From an uncultured Alphaproteobacteria bacterium (GTDB lineage: Bacteria > Pseudomonadota > Alphaproteobacteria > Puniceispirillales > UBA1172), in the NCBI GenBank assembly GCA_937952245.1, contig CALFYS010000011.1, positions 1 to 11,597 on the forward strand: a DNA stretch of 11,597 bases. Direction: 5' to 3'. A model generated the notes under the pieces. That model did no database searches, was not told where the DNA came from, and saw only the letters and a list, made by a program, of their open reading frames with translations. The position numbers and the translations under genes were made by a program. Shown in pieces: positions 1 through 7,591 of the stretch (positions are counted from its first letter, which is position 1; the number at the start of each line of letters is the position of its first letter).

Positions 1-21
1 GGCGATTAAAGGCTGTTATTG

Positions 22-59
22 AAACAAAAGGGCAAGATCGAAACCTTGCCCTTTTGTTT
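22..59 (-). terminator. Strong (possibly bidirectional) intrinsic terminator
   Basis: A perfect 15-bp inverted repeat (arms 22-36 and 45-59, 8-nt loop) lies 21 bases beyond the stop codon of the HpsN-like gene. The stem has a GGGCAAG core with A/T-rich flanks. Read on the minus strand, the second arm ends in TTTTGTTT, giving the U-rich tail of a rho-independent terminator. Because the arms are symmetric, the plus strand also ends in TTTTGTTTATT, so it could also stop a convergent gene left of the window. It marks the end of the long minus-strand transcription unit. Confidence 0.85.
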
Positions 60-80
60 ATTGAGATTACCCCAAAAACA

Positions 81-1373
81 TTAACCCAAGTTTTCACCGG
101 GGAAATACTTTCTGAGGCGAACATCAGCAGACCGCGCGTGGCCTTCCATCCCCTCAAGACGTGAGATCCGGGCTGCGGCCGACCCAACTTCACGGTTGGC
201 TTCACGGGTCATGCGCTGGGTGGTGACAACTTTCATGAACTTATGAACAGAAAGGCCACCGGTGTAATGCGCCGCGCCTTTGGTGGGCAGAATATGGTTT
301 GTGCCTGAACATTTATCGCCATAGCTGACGGTGGTTTCTTCACCAACAAACAATGAGCCATAGTTTTTCAGACGATCCGTAAACCATTCGTCATTGGCGG
401 TTTGGACTTCCAAATGTTCAGCGGCATATTCATCTGAAATCTGCGCCATTTCTTCATCGGTATCACAGAGAATAATCTCCCCATAATCGCGCCACGCGGC
501 GGTGGCGGCAACACGTGCTGTTTCGGGCAGGGCTTCGATTAACCCGGGCATCAGCGCGGTCACATCATCCGCCAGTTTTTGGGACGTGGTGAACAGCCAT
601 GCTGGTGAATCCGGCCCATGTTCTGCCTGTGAGACCAAATCTTCAGCCACCACCTGTGGGTCGGCGGTTTCATCGGCGATAATGGCAATCTCAGTTGGGC
701 CTGCGAACATATCGATCCCCACACGGCCAAACAACATCCGCTTGGCTTCCGCAACAAAGCGGTTGCCCGGCCCGACCAAAATCCGTGCTGGCTTGCCCGT
801 AAAGAGACCAAAAGCCATGGCGGCGATCCCCTGAACCCCGCCCAAAGACAAGATTGTATCCGCCCCACAAAGGTTCATGGCATAAAGGATGGCCGGATTA
901 GGCCCATCATTGCCGCGTGGCGCGGAACAGGCCACGATATTTTCAACACCGGCGACTTTCGCCGTTGCGATTGACATCACCGCGGAGGCGACATGGGCAT
1001 AACGCCCGCCGGGCACATAACAACCCGCGGTTTCAATCGGGATCAATTTTTGACCTGCCCAAAGACCCGGCGATAATTCAGTTTCAAATGAAGAAATTGA
1101 AGCCTTCTGGGCTTCCGCAAATGTCCGCACGCGATCAAGGGCAAACTGAATGTCATCTTTCAACTGTGGTGAAACTTTATCCGCCGCCGCGGCGATCTGT
1201 TCTTGGGAGACAATCGCCTCACCTTCATAACCATCAAGCTCTTTGGCATAGGCCATAGCCGCGTCTTCGCCTTCGCTTTCAAGGCGTTCCAGCATGGCGC
1301 GTACGATGGCTTGGGTTTCATCCGTGCCTGTAAGCGGCGTTTTATCAGCTTTCTTTAAATATTGTATGGCCAT
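81..1373 (-). CDS. hpsN: HpsN-like sulfopropanediol dehydrogenase (HisD superfamily)
   Basis: The 430-residue protein has the histidinol dehydrogenase fold. Seen in the sequence: GPGN at 201-204; putative zinc ligands Gln249, His252 (SQAEHG), Asp353 (YGDKCSGTNH) and His412 (EGMEGHARSAD); and the catalytic pair Glu319-His320 (AAEHLEV). The N-terminus (MAIQYLKKA) and the blocks YGSLFVGEETTVSYGDK, GGLSVHKFMK and ISRLEGMEGHARSAD match what I recall of HpsN, which oxidises (R)-2,3-dihydroxypropane-1-sulfonate to sulfolactate with NAD+, better than biosynthetic HisD. No other his genes are nearby; the neighbours are a TRAP transporter and two other alcohol dehydrogenases. The start is supported by GGAG six bases upstream of the ATG. 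It is the last gene before the terminator and 59 bases after the asparaginase. The substrate is inferred; a related polyol or hydroxy acid is possible. Confidence 0.75.
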   Translation of the reverse strand: MAIQYLKKADKTPLTGTDETQAIVRAMLERLESEGEDAAMAYAKELDGYEGEAIVSQEQIAAAADKVSPQLKDDIQFALDRVRTFAEAQKASISSFETELSPGLWAGQKLIPIETAGCYVPGGRYAHVASAVMSIATAKVAGVENIVACSAPRGNDGPNPAILYAMNLCGADTILSLGGVQGIAAMAFGLFTGKPARILVGPGNRFVAEAKRMLFGRVGIDMFAGPTEIAIIADETADPQVVAEDLVSQAEHGPDSPAWLFTTSQKLADDVTALMPGLIEALPETARVAATAAWRDYGEIILCDTDEEMAQISDEYAAEHLEVQTANDEWFTDRLKNYGSLFVGEETTVSYGDKCSGTNHILPTKGAAHYTGGLSVHKFMKVVTTQRMTREANREVGSAAARISRLEGMEGHARSADVRLRKYFPGENLG

Positions 1374-1388
1374 AAGGCTCTCCTTCAG

Positions 1389-1421
1389 AAGGTTGGGGTT
1401 GGGGTTCAGGCCGAAGCCTGA
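1389..1421 (-). promoter_or_regulatory. Leader hairpin with UUCG loop and C4-A2 repeat before the HpsN-like gene
   Basis: The gap between the asparaginase stop and the HpsN-like start holds, on the minus strand, TCAGGC-TTCG-GCCTGA (1406-1421). This is a 6-bp stem closed by the very stable C(UUCG)G tetraloop. It is followed by a short hexamer repeat, AACCCC-AACCCC-AACC, which gives four G runs on the plus strand. No U-tract follows, so it is not a classic terminator. It could be an mRNA-processing or stabilising element that tunes the last gene of the operon. The stem is plain; the role is inference. Confidence 0.4.
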
Positions 1422-1432
1422 TGACGTTGCAT

Positions 1433-2479
1433 TTAATTCATTGCTTGAGAAAACTCATTATTCGGGTCGGGGATAATATCCCCCGTGATGTCACCTGCCC
1501 AATTTCTCAAGACAGGTTTAAAAAATGGATCAAGCCGTTCATGGCTGTCATAGCCAAGGGCATGAATAACCGCGCCAAGGGCAAATTCCGCGGCACGTTT
1601 ATTGCCATCCCGTGCTTTCAGCATCATGCCAAGGCCAAGATCATTAAAGGCGGCGGCAAAAACACCTTCCGCGCCGGTTTTAACCGTGATGCGCTCACCA
1701 TAGGTTTCGGCAACAGCGGAACACGCCCGCCCTGTGCCCGCGATCATCAATGGGGCTTGGGCGATGCCTTGGCGGATCAGGGCAATGGCTTGCTGGCGTT
1801 TTTCGGGCAGTGAGGCCGGATCAGCAAAAAGCGCAAAGCCACGCGCCCAATGACCAAGAGGACCAGAGACCGCCGGCGCGCCGCAACCGTCAATCCCATG
1901 GGGGTATTGCATCAAATCTGTTCCCGTCATGGCTTCTAAAACGCCGAGGATGCGTTGTTGAGCGGGATGGTTCAACGCCGCGTAATCTTTAATCGGCGCG
2001 TTGATCAATTGCGCCAATTTCACCATGCCCGCGTGTTTGCCACTGCAATTGTTATGGGCTTTGGTGGGGTGATCCATCCGTCTTGCCTGATCAATGCTGA
2101 CGTCTTGGTTCAAGGACCAATGGGCGCCACAACTCAAATGGCTGTGATCAAGCCCCATGTCAGCAAGCATCGCATTAACCGCATCAACATGGAGATCTTC
2201 AGCGTTATGACTGGCGCAAATCAACGCCATTTGTTGCGGGGTCAGCATCTCACCTTGATCGGTTATCATTTGTTCAACCAAAGCAATCGCTTGCAAGGGT
2301 TTCATGGCTGATCGAGGAAACACCACCCGTTCAGGGTCACCACAGTTCAAAATCACATGACCGTCACCATCAACAATAGCAATATCCACATCATGCACAC
2401 TTTCCACCGCGTTATTGCGGCGAATTTGCACATGGTATGGTGCCTTTTGATGATGGGGAAATGACAGTTTTGGTGACAT
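1433..2479 (-). CDS. L-asparaginase II family amidohydrolase
   Basis: The 348-residue protein belongs to the Rhizobium-type asparaginase II family (Asparaginase_II), which is unrelated to E. coli AnsA/AnsB. Family members fold like serine beta-lactamases and hydrolyse L-asparagine to aspartate and ammonia. Visible motifs: Ser57-Ala-Met-Lys60 (the SxxK nucleophile pair), Ser90 in ICASHN, Cys145-Ser-Gly-Lys148 and Cys199 in DGCGAP (matching the reported Cys-Lys-Cys zinc site), and Lys267 in VKTGAEG. There is no signal peptide, so it is probably cytoplasmic. I chose the ATG at 2479: the longer reading frame begins only with a TTG at 2524, inside the end of the upstream gene and without a clear ribosome binding site. 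The ribosome binding site for the ATG is also weak. It lies in an operon with dehydrogenases and a TRAP transporter, so the real substrate may be another amide. Confidence 0.85.
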   Translation of the reverse strand: MSPKLSFPHHQKAPYHVQIRRNNAVESVHDVDIAIVDGDGHVILNCGDPERVVFPRSAMKPLQAIALVEQMITDQGEMLTPQQMALICASHNAEDLHVDAVNAMLADMGLDHSHLSCGAHWSLNQDVSIDQARRMDHPTKAHNNCSGKHAGMVKLAQLINAPIKDYAALNHPAQQRILGVLEAMTGTDLMQYPHGIDGCGAPAVSGPLGHWARGFALFADPASLPEKRQQAIALIRQGIAQAPLMIAGTGRACSAVAETYGERITVKTGAEGVFAAAFNDLGLGMMLKARDGNKRAAEFALGAVIHALGYDSHERLDPFFKPVLRNWAGDITGDIIPDPNNEFSQAMN

Positions 2480-2511
2480 TATTCGTAATTTCTCAACAAG
2501 CGATAAACCGT

Positions 2512-2901
2512 TTATTTGTCGCAACCAAAGGCTTCGTCAATCGCGCCAAGGATCAATAATGTTGCGGCGAAATCCAAATTGGTTTCCGCCCGCCCTAAAT
2601 AGGATTGCACGATCTTTTGCAAATCTTCAGGCCCTGTATTTTCATCAGGGCAAAACCGTGGGGCGGCATCATTGGTCTTCTGGGCGATTAAATCTGTTGT
2701 GGTAAAAGCATCAAAAGCACCGGTGATATAGACAATGCAAATGCTGTCATCGGTGGGGTTCTGCGATGAGCAATAAAGATTCAATTGATGGCCATTGATA
2801 AAATCAGCCCGCGCCATGCTTGTCATGCCAAGCATCATCCCCACGCTGGCAAGTGATAAAACGGCGATACGAATTCTATTCAGTATTTTATTCTTCATCA
2901 T
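2512..2901 (-). CDS. Secreted Rap1a/Tai-like small protein
   Basis: A 129-residue exported protein. Residues 1-32 form a signal peptide: a basic start (MMKNKILNRIR), a hydrophobic core, and a likely cut after ARA before DF. The mature part of about 97 residues has four cysteines (44, 55, 84, 127), enough for two disulfides, in a pattern typical of Rap1a/Tai immunity-like domains: NGHQLNLYC, IVYITGAFDA, RFCPDE, a QKIVQSYL helix and a final EAFGC. Founding members protect against type VI secretion amidase effectors, but most relatives are uncharacterised periplasmic proteins. No effector or secretion gene is nearby, so immunity is unlikely here. AAGGA lies three bases before the first ATG and six before the second (2898), so the second may be the true start. 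The gene sits between the zinc dehydrogenase (49-base gap) and the asparaginase (32-base gap). Confidence 0.7.
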   Translation of the reverse strand: MMKNKILNRIRIAVLSLASVGMMLGMTSMARADFINGHQLNLYCSSQNPTDDSICIVYITGAFDAFTTTDLIAQKTNDAAPRFCPDENTGPEDLQKIVQSYLGRAETNLDFAATLLILGAIDEAFGCDK

Positions 2902-2950
2902 TCATCCTTTCTGCCCCATCTGGAAAGATCGAGGTCAACAGAGGCTTAAA

Positions 2951-3940
2951 TCAAACTGAAGTGTCTAAGATAATCTTGGGCGGCGCGCTGCCGTTATGGA
3001 TGTCCATAAAGCCTGAGCCACCATCGGCCAGCGGCCTAATTTCAGCAAAATGAGTCCCGCTGATCTGGCCTGAAGCCAGCAATTCCAATGCTTCGGCAAA
3101 ATCAGCATCGGTATAACAATACGTGCCTTTAAAGGTGACTTCCTGCAAGGTCAGGTAACGTGTATCAAGCCCCGGCTCATTATCTTGCAAACCGATATGA
3201 ACAATCGTCCCGCCGGGGGCAATCAACTGGGTGGATGACCGTCTTGTGATGCCGGTGCCCACCGCATCCATCACCATCATGACAGGCTTGTCATCAGGCG
3301 ATTGATCCATCGGGTTATAAATGCTGGCATCTACACAAGCGGCCAGCATTTTCCGCCGCATTTCATTCACCTCAGCAATCCAAATATCCTGATACCCTCT
3401 GGCCGAAAGCACCATGGCGGAGAGCAAACCAATAGCACCGCCGCCCAAAACAACCGCGCGATGGGCTTTATCGGTGGTGTAATCATTGGTCATTAGCCGC
3501 ACAGCATGAACACAACAGGCCAAGGGTTCCGCCAAAGCCGCGTCTTCGAACTTGAGATGGTCGGGGATGGTGAAAAGGTTTTTCTCCCGAATGGCCACGG
3601 CTTCGGCAAAACCGCCCGGCCGCCGCATCCCAATCATTTCACGTTCAGCGCAAAGATGGGTCGCCCCGCTGGTGCAGAAATGACACGTACCGCAGGTCAT
3701 CAAAGGGTTGATGGCAACACGCTTGCCTTCAAATTGCCCTGAACGCGCAACCCCCACCGCTTCATGCCCCAACACCAAAGGCGGCACTCTGCGATCATCA
3801 TGGCCATGCCACGCGTGCATATCAGACCCGCAAATCCCGCAGAAGGATAGGTCAACAATGACCTCCCCTTCCCGAGGATCAGGGGCATCAACAACCCCAT
3901 ATTCGGTTTCCAGCGGTGCGGTAAAAATAAGCGCTTTCAT
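2951..3940 (-). CDS. Zinc-dependent medium-chain alcohol dehydrogenase
   Basis: A 329-residue cytoplasmic NAD(P)-dependent dehydrogenase of the MDR family (sorbitol/threonine dehydrogenase branch). Catalytic zinc residues are visible as Cys37 in CGICGSD, His59-Glu60 in LGHEAVG and Glu138 in AEPLACC. The structural zinc loop has Cys83, 86, 89 and 97. The Rossmann nucleotide loop is GGGAIG at 166-171. The protein is slightly short for the family (usually 340-350) but all key residues are kept. AGGGA five bases before the ATG supports the start. It begins 21 bases after the TRAP permease stop, so it is surely co-transcribed. Known sulfopropanediol loci carry extra dehydrogenases (HpsO, HpsP) that interconvert the enantiomers of the substrate through the 2-keto form. 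This gene could fill such a role, but the sequence alone does not decide the substrate. Confidence 0.85.
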   Translation of the reverse strand: MKALIFTAPLETEYGVVDAPDPREGEVIVDLSFCGICGSDMHAWHGHDDRRVPPLVLGHEAVGVARSGQFEGKRVAINPLMTCGTCHFCTSGATHLCAEREMIGMRRPGGFAEAVAIREKNLFTIPDHLKFEDAALAEPLACCVHAVRLMTNDYTTDKAHRAVVLGGGAIGLLSAMVLSARGYQDIWIAEVNEMRRKMLAACVDASIYNPMDQSPDDKPVMMVMDAVGTGITRRSSTQLIAPGGTIVHIGLQDNEPGLDTRYLTLQEVTFKGTYCYTDADFAEALELLASGQISGTHFAEIRPLADGGSGFMDIHNGSAPPKIILDTSV

Positions 3941-3961
3941 GACAATCCCTTTTTCACCACC

Positions 3962-6229
3962 TTATTTATTGCCGTAGATATATTCAGGCAACCACAGGGC
4001 AATTTCTGGGAAGACGAAGATCAGGATCAGGCCGATCATCTGAATCACCATGAATTGCATCATGCCGTAATAGATGTCTTTCAAATCCCATTCTGGCACA
4101 ACGCCTTTCAAGAAATACGCCGAGAGCGCCACCGGCGGACTGAGCCATGCCGTCTGCAAGTTCACCGCCACCAAAATACCGAACCATGTCAGGTTAACGT
4201 CAAGCTTGACCAAAACAGGGATCAAGATCGGCACGATGATCAACACGATGGGCACCCATTCCAACGGCCACCCCAAGAGGAAGATCAACGCCATGACGAT
4301 GATCAACACCATGGTGGGTGATAAATCCCAAGCCAGCAGGAATTCCGTCAACATCGTTGGCGTACCCAACCGTGAGAACACAGAACCAAAGAAGTTCGAC
4401 GCCGCCACTAGGAACAGGATCAAGACTGAAATTTCCAGCGTTTTAATCAACGCGTCATAGAATTTTCCGACCGTCAATTTGCGATAGGCCAGCGTCAAGA
4501 CCAAGGCACCAAACGCGCCACAACCCGCGCCTTCGGTTGGGGTTGCCCAACCAAAGAGGATTGAACCCAAGGCAAAGGCCACCAATGCCGATGGCGGCAC
4601 CAGCCCCATGAAAAATTCATACCAGAGGTCAGAGAAATAAAACCCAGCGGGCTTGTTATCCCTAATCCAGCGTGACCCAAAGAACATAATCGCCATCCAA
4701 GCCAGTGGGATGATCAATGATGAGAATGGGAATATCCCTGCCAATGACCCAGAGAACGCCATCACAATCAGCGTGAAGAACAACACGATCGAAGCAATCA
4801 CGATAACGGATTCAAGCCAATAATAAGGGGAGGTTTTCGGCTGTTCTTCCGGCGGCAGAATCGGCCCCAAGGATGGGTTAATCCAACAGCGGATCAAGGA
4901 ATAGCCCGCGTACATTGCCGCCAGCATAATGCCTGGGATAATCGCCGCGGAGAACAAATCCGTCACCGGCACTTCCAAAACAGGCCCCATGACCACCAGC
5001 ATAATTGACGGCGGGATCAGAATCCCCAACGTCCCCCCAGCGGTGATTGTCCCCGCCGCAAGCCGCACATCATATCCTGATTTGTTCATGGTTTTCGCGG
5101 CCATAATCCCCAGAATAGTCACGGATGCGCCCACAATCCCAGTGGCGGCGGCAAAAATGGTCGAAACAAACAATACCGCCAGATAAAGCGCGCCCCGTGT
5201 CCGCGACAGCATCAATTGAACCGAGGTGAACAAGCGTTCCATCAACCCCGCCTGTTCCATCATAATGCCCATAAAGACAAACAACGGCACAGCGGCAAGG
5301 GTTTGTTCCAGCATAACGTTATTGAACTGCAAGGTCTGAAGGTAGAACACCAGCTTCCCACCAAAACCCCAAGCGCCAAAAACAAAGCCCAAGAAGATCA
5401 ACGTGAATGAAATCGGGAAGCCGACAAAAATCGCCAGCAACATCACCGCGATCATCAGAACACCGATCATTTCATTGGAAAGACCGCCGACCCCTTTCAG
5501 GCTGCCATCATACCCATCACCAAAGATCATCTCAAAATTAAAGAAATCGGGGAACAAGCTGTTGCAGAAGATGGCGGCCAAAACAATGACGTAAAGCGGC
5601 AATAACCGCATCACCCATGTTTGCAATTTGCCTTTGCCCAATTGGTGATAAGCCCTGAAGAATTCAGCAATCCCCTGCAAAAGCAACAGAAATACACCCA
5701 CAGGCATGGCGGTTCTGGCTGGCGCTAATGGTGCCATCAAGGCTGTATCCATGGACCGTTCCCATGAAACCCATGCTTTATAGGTGTATTCGTAAGACAC
5801 CCAGAAGAAAAACAGCATGGCGGGGAAATAGAACAGCAAATAAAGCGCCCCATCCACCATCGCCTGTGTTCGCGGGGACCAATTGCGGAACAAGAAATCC
5901 GCCCTGATGTGGACACCGCGCATCAACGCGTAGCCTGCCCCCAACATAAACATCGCACCGGAAAACATCCGGCTGGTGTCATAAGCCCAATCGGTTGGCG
6001 CGATAAAGACTTTCCGTGCCACCACCTCATAAATCATGGCGGCGATCACCGGCACCAACATCAAGCAGGTTAATTTGCCCACCCAATTGTTTAAAATATC
6101 AATATTGCCCACAATCAAACGCATCAACGGATGCATATCTTCAGGGGTATCCCCCGGATCACCAGCACGTCTTTCTGCAATCAACTCATCAGAAATATCG
6201 AGTTCCATGCCATCTTCATTCTGTGCCAT
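3962..6229 (-). CDS. TRAP transporter fused permease (DctQ-DctM)
   Basis: A 755-residue inner-membrane protein in which the small (DctQ) and large (DctM) TRAP subunits are fused. Residues 1-35 are an acidic cytoplasmic tail. About 45-195 form a four-helix DctQ domain (with GYALMRGVHIRADF around 99-112), and a linker helix sits near 208-222. About 253-745 form the DctM domain, with family motifs VGFPISF (269-275), VPLFVFMG (314-321), GASVTILGIMA (367-377), GTLGILIPPS (399-408), FGWATPTEGA (559-568) and LSPPV (696-700). DctM is longer than usual because an extra block of two or three hydrophobic segments lies between about 455 and 540. The protein imports an organic anion using a sodium gradient, together with the binding protein upstream. 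GGAG seven bases before the ATG fixes the start. An attenuator-like hairpin separates it from the binding-protein gene. Confidence 0.9.
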   Translation of the reverse strand: MAQNEDGMELDISDELIAERRAGDPGDTPEDMHPLMRLIVGNIDILNNWVGKLTCLMLVPVIAAMIYEVVARKVFIAPTDWAYDTSRMFSGAMFMLGAGYALMRGVHIRADFLFRNWSPRTQAMVDGALYLLFYFPAMLFFFWVSYEYTYKAWVSWERSMDTALMAPLAPARTAMPVGVFLLLLQGIAEFFRAYHQLGKGKLQTWVMRLLPLYVIVLAAIFCNSLFPDFFNFEMIFGDGYDGSLKGVGGLSNEMIGVLMIAVMLLAIFVGFPISFTLIFLGFVFGAWGFGGKLVFYLQTLQFNNVMLEQTLAAVPLFVFMGIMMEQAGLMERLFTSVQLMLSRTRGALYLAVLFVSTIFAAATGIVGASVTILGIMAAKTMNKSGYDVRLAAGTITAGGTLGILIPPSIMLVVMGPVLEVPVTDLFSAAIIPGIMLAAMYAGYSLIRCWINPSLGPILPPEEQPKTSPYYWLESVIVIASIVLFFTLIVMAFSGSLAGIFPFSSLIIPLAWMAIMFFGSRWIRDNKPAGFYFSDLWYEFFMGLVPPSALVAFALGSILFGWATPTEGAGCGAFGALVLTLAYRKLTVGKFYDALIKTLEISVLILFLVAASNFFGSVFSRLGTPTMLTEFLLAWDLSPTMVLIIVMALIFLLGWPLEWVPIVLIIVPILIPVLVKLDVNLTWFGILVAVNLQTAWLSPPVALSAYFLKGVVPEWDLKDIYYGMMQFMVIQMIGLILIFVFPEIALWLPEYIYGNK

Positions 6230-6312
6230 GTGTTTTCTCCCTTATGCGCAACGCCTTGGGCGCTACCCCCGTTTATGAAGCCTTGGGTGGCAATTTATTA
6301 ATAAAAACAAAT

Positions 6313-6356
6313 CCAATAAAAGAAATGAAAGGGCCGACCCAAAGGCCAGCCCTTTC
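6313..6356 (-). terminator. Attenuator-like hairpin between binding protein and permease
   Basis: On the minus strand, ten bases after the stop of the binding-protein gene, a 13-bp stem (6327-6339 with 6344-6356, two G-T pairs, 4-base loop) is followed by a T-rich run, ATTTCTTTTATT. It fits a partial rho-independent terminator that lets some transcripts continue into the permease. It would also protect the 3' end of an abundant binding-protein mRNA. No separate strong promoter is evident in the remaining gap before the permease start. Confidence 0.7.
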
Positions 6357-6365
6357 TTAATTTGA

Positions 6366-7481
6366 TTACTTTACGCTGTCAGCGAAAGCCTTACCAAGTG
6401 AAGCGTTAGACGCCTGAGCACCGGCCCAGAAAGGAACTGCGATTGCCGCAAAGTCCTTCTGTGACTGCCATACTTCAGCAAAGAAAGCGTTTTCAGCAGC
6501 ATTCTTTTCGAGTGATGCCTTTGCCGCGTTCATATATGCAGGGAAGTAGTCAGCAGGGGTGTCATGCAGGATAACGCCATGGTTATCAGTCAGATCCTTA
6601 AGCGCCTTACCGTTTTCATAGATACGGTTTGACATTGACTTTGACAGTGATGCGTTCGCAGCAACTTCAAAAGCCTTCTTCTGGTGATCTGTCAATGAGT
6701 TGTAAACATCCTTGTTCAAGTACAAGTCAGCGTTAACAACAACCTGGTGCAGACCCTGAAGATAGTAATGCTTCAGCACTTTCTGGAAACCAAAGACTGA
6801 GTCAGGCTTTGGGCAGCACCATTCAGCCGCGTCAATTGTACCCTTTTCCAATGCTGGAAGGATGTCACCACCGCCCATAGCAACAGAAGCAACGCCAATG
6901 TCCTTATAGGTCTGGCCTGGAATGCCAGGAGGTGTGCGGAAACGATACTTGCGGAAGTCATCCATTGAGTTGATTGGCTCTTTGAACCAACCAAGAGCTT
7001 CTGGACCAACAGGCTGCAGCATGAAGCCTTTAACATTCATGCCCATTTCATCCCACAACTGGTCATAAAGTTCTTTACCACCAGCATACTGGAACCAAGA
7101 CAAGAACGCGATGTTATCGATACCAACACCGGCACCAGCAACAGGGGAGCCGAACAGCATCGCTGCTGGGTGCTTACCTGACCAGTAGTGTGTCCATGCG
7201 AAACCACCTTCAACAAGACCAGCGTCAACAGCATCGAGTGTTTCTTTAACACCAACAACAGCACCAGCAGGCAGAACTTCAAAAGTAACTTCGCCGCCAG
7301 TCAAAGCTGTAACGTCAGCCATGAAGTCTTTAAGCATCGCAACTTCATCTGACTTTGCGCCAATAACCGCTTGAACACGGATATGGACTTCTTTTGCTTG
7401 AGCAACACCAGCAACAACCAGTGCTGAAAGACCCAGGCCAGCCATGGCCACAGTCTTTGTCATAGATTTCAGATTAAACAT
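6366..7481 (-). CDS. TRAP transporter periplasmic binding protein (DctP family, TakP/FcbT1-like)
   Basis: A 371-residue periplasmic solute-binding protein. A signal peptide covers 1-29 (MFNLKSMTKTV, hydrophobic core, cut after AQA). The mature protein fits the keto-acid/mannitol/chloroaromatic-type branch of TRAP binding proteins. Visible there are FAWTHYW (94-100), Arg182 in YRFRTPPGIPG (the usual carboxylate or anion anchor), GGGDILPALEKGTIDAAEW (203-221) with Glu220-Trp221, and a C-terminal long helix region. In TakP, residues of this block line the ligand and sodium site. The start is fixed by a perfect GGAGG six bases before the ATG, the strongest ribosome binding site in the window. Codons are rich in GTT, GCT, GGT and GCA, unlike the GTG/GCC/GGC-rich neighbours, which suggests high expression. 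Two inverted repeats lie upstream. Ligand unknown; a hydroxysulfonate is inferred from the dehydrogenases in the locus. Confidence 0.9.
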   Translation of the reverse strand: MFNLKSMTKTVAMAGLGLSALVVAGVAQAKEVHIRVQAVIGAKSDEVAMLKDFMADVTALTGGEVTFEVLPAGAVVGVKETLDAVDAGLVEGGFAWTHYWSGKHPAAMLFGSPVAGAGVGIDNIAFLSWFQYAGGKELYDQLWDEMGMNVKGFMLQPVGPEALGWFKEPINSMDDFRKYRFRTPPGIPGQTYKDIGVASVAMGGGDILPALEKGTIDAAEWCCPKPDSVFGFQKVLKHYYLQGLHQVVVNADLYLNKDVYNSLTDHQKKAFEVAANASLSKSMSNRIYENGKALKDLTDNHGVILHDTPADYFPAYMNAAKASLEKNAAENAFFAEVWQSQKDFAAIAVPFWAGAQASNASLGKAFADSVK

Positions 7482-7523
7482 CTGTTTCCTCCATATGTTG
7501 CGTCTTGTTCAGTGATTGGAAAC

Positions 7524-7548
7524 AGGTTTGTCGACGCACATCAAACCT
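7524..7548. promoter_or_regulatory. Inverted repeat in the binding-protein leader
   Basis: AGGTTTG (7524-7530) and CAAACCT (7542-7548) form a perfect 7-bp inverted repeat around an 11-base spacer, 43 bases upstream of the binding-protein start. The two arms are about 18 bp apart centre to centre, compatible with a dimeric regulator on nearly the same DNA face. Alternatively it folds as a leader RNA hairpin. Its position upstream of the TRAP genes suggests control of uptake. No clear sigma-70 promoter could be assigned beside it. Confidence 0.45.
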
Positions 7549-7572
7549 ATTGCATTAGCCTATCACTATGTC

Positions 7573-7591
7573 ATTCCACGAACGGTGGAAT
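7573..7591. promoter_or_regulatory. Palindromic operator candidate ATTCCAC-N5-GTGGAAT
   Basis: A perfect 7-bp inverted repeat with a 5-base spacer (GAACG on the plus strand) lies 15 bases beyond the TerC stop and about 90 bases upstream of the binding-protein start. No T-run follows it in the minus direction, so it does not look like a TerC terminator. Its size and its TTCC/GGAA halves resemble operators of dimeric helix-turn-helix regulators, including several of the IclR family. The divergent IclR protein of this window is one candidate binder, but the boxes next to its own gene have a different sequence. Confidence 0.5.

Noticed and set aside
81..1373. Biosynthetic histidinol dehydrogenase (hisD)
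   Set aside because: The fold and metal residues fit, but the N-terminus and C-terminal blocks fit HpsN better, and no other histidine biosynthesis gene is nearby.
1421..1813. Plus-strand open frame opposite the asparaginase (130 codons)
   Set aside because: It is fully antisense to a gene with intact catalytic motifs, and its translation resembles no family; the same holds for other long antisense frames such as 917-1258 and 9304-9594.
2480..2524. Longer asparaginase starting at TTG 2524
   Set aside because: It would add 15 residues from within the preceding gene, begin with a rare start codon and lack a clear ribosome binding site; the family core begins after the ATG at 2479.
2512..2901. 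Type VI secretion immunity protein
   Set aside because: Only the fold pattern suggests it; there is no effector, VgrG, Hcp or peptidoglycan hydrolase gene beside it.
7573..7591. Terminator of the TerC gene
   Set aside because: The palindrome is not followed by a T-run on the minus strand (next bases GACATAG), so an operator is more likely.
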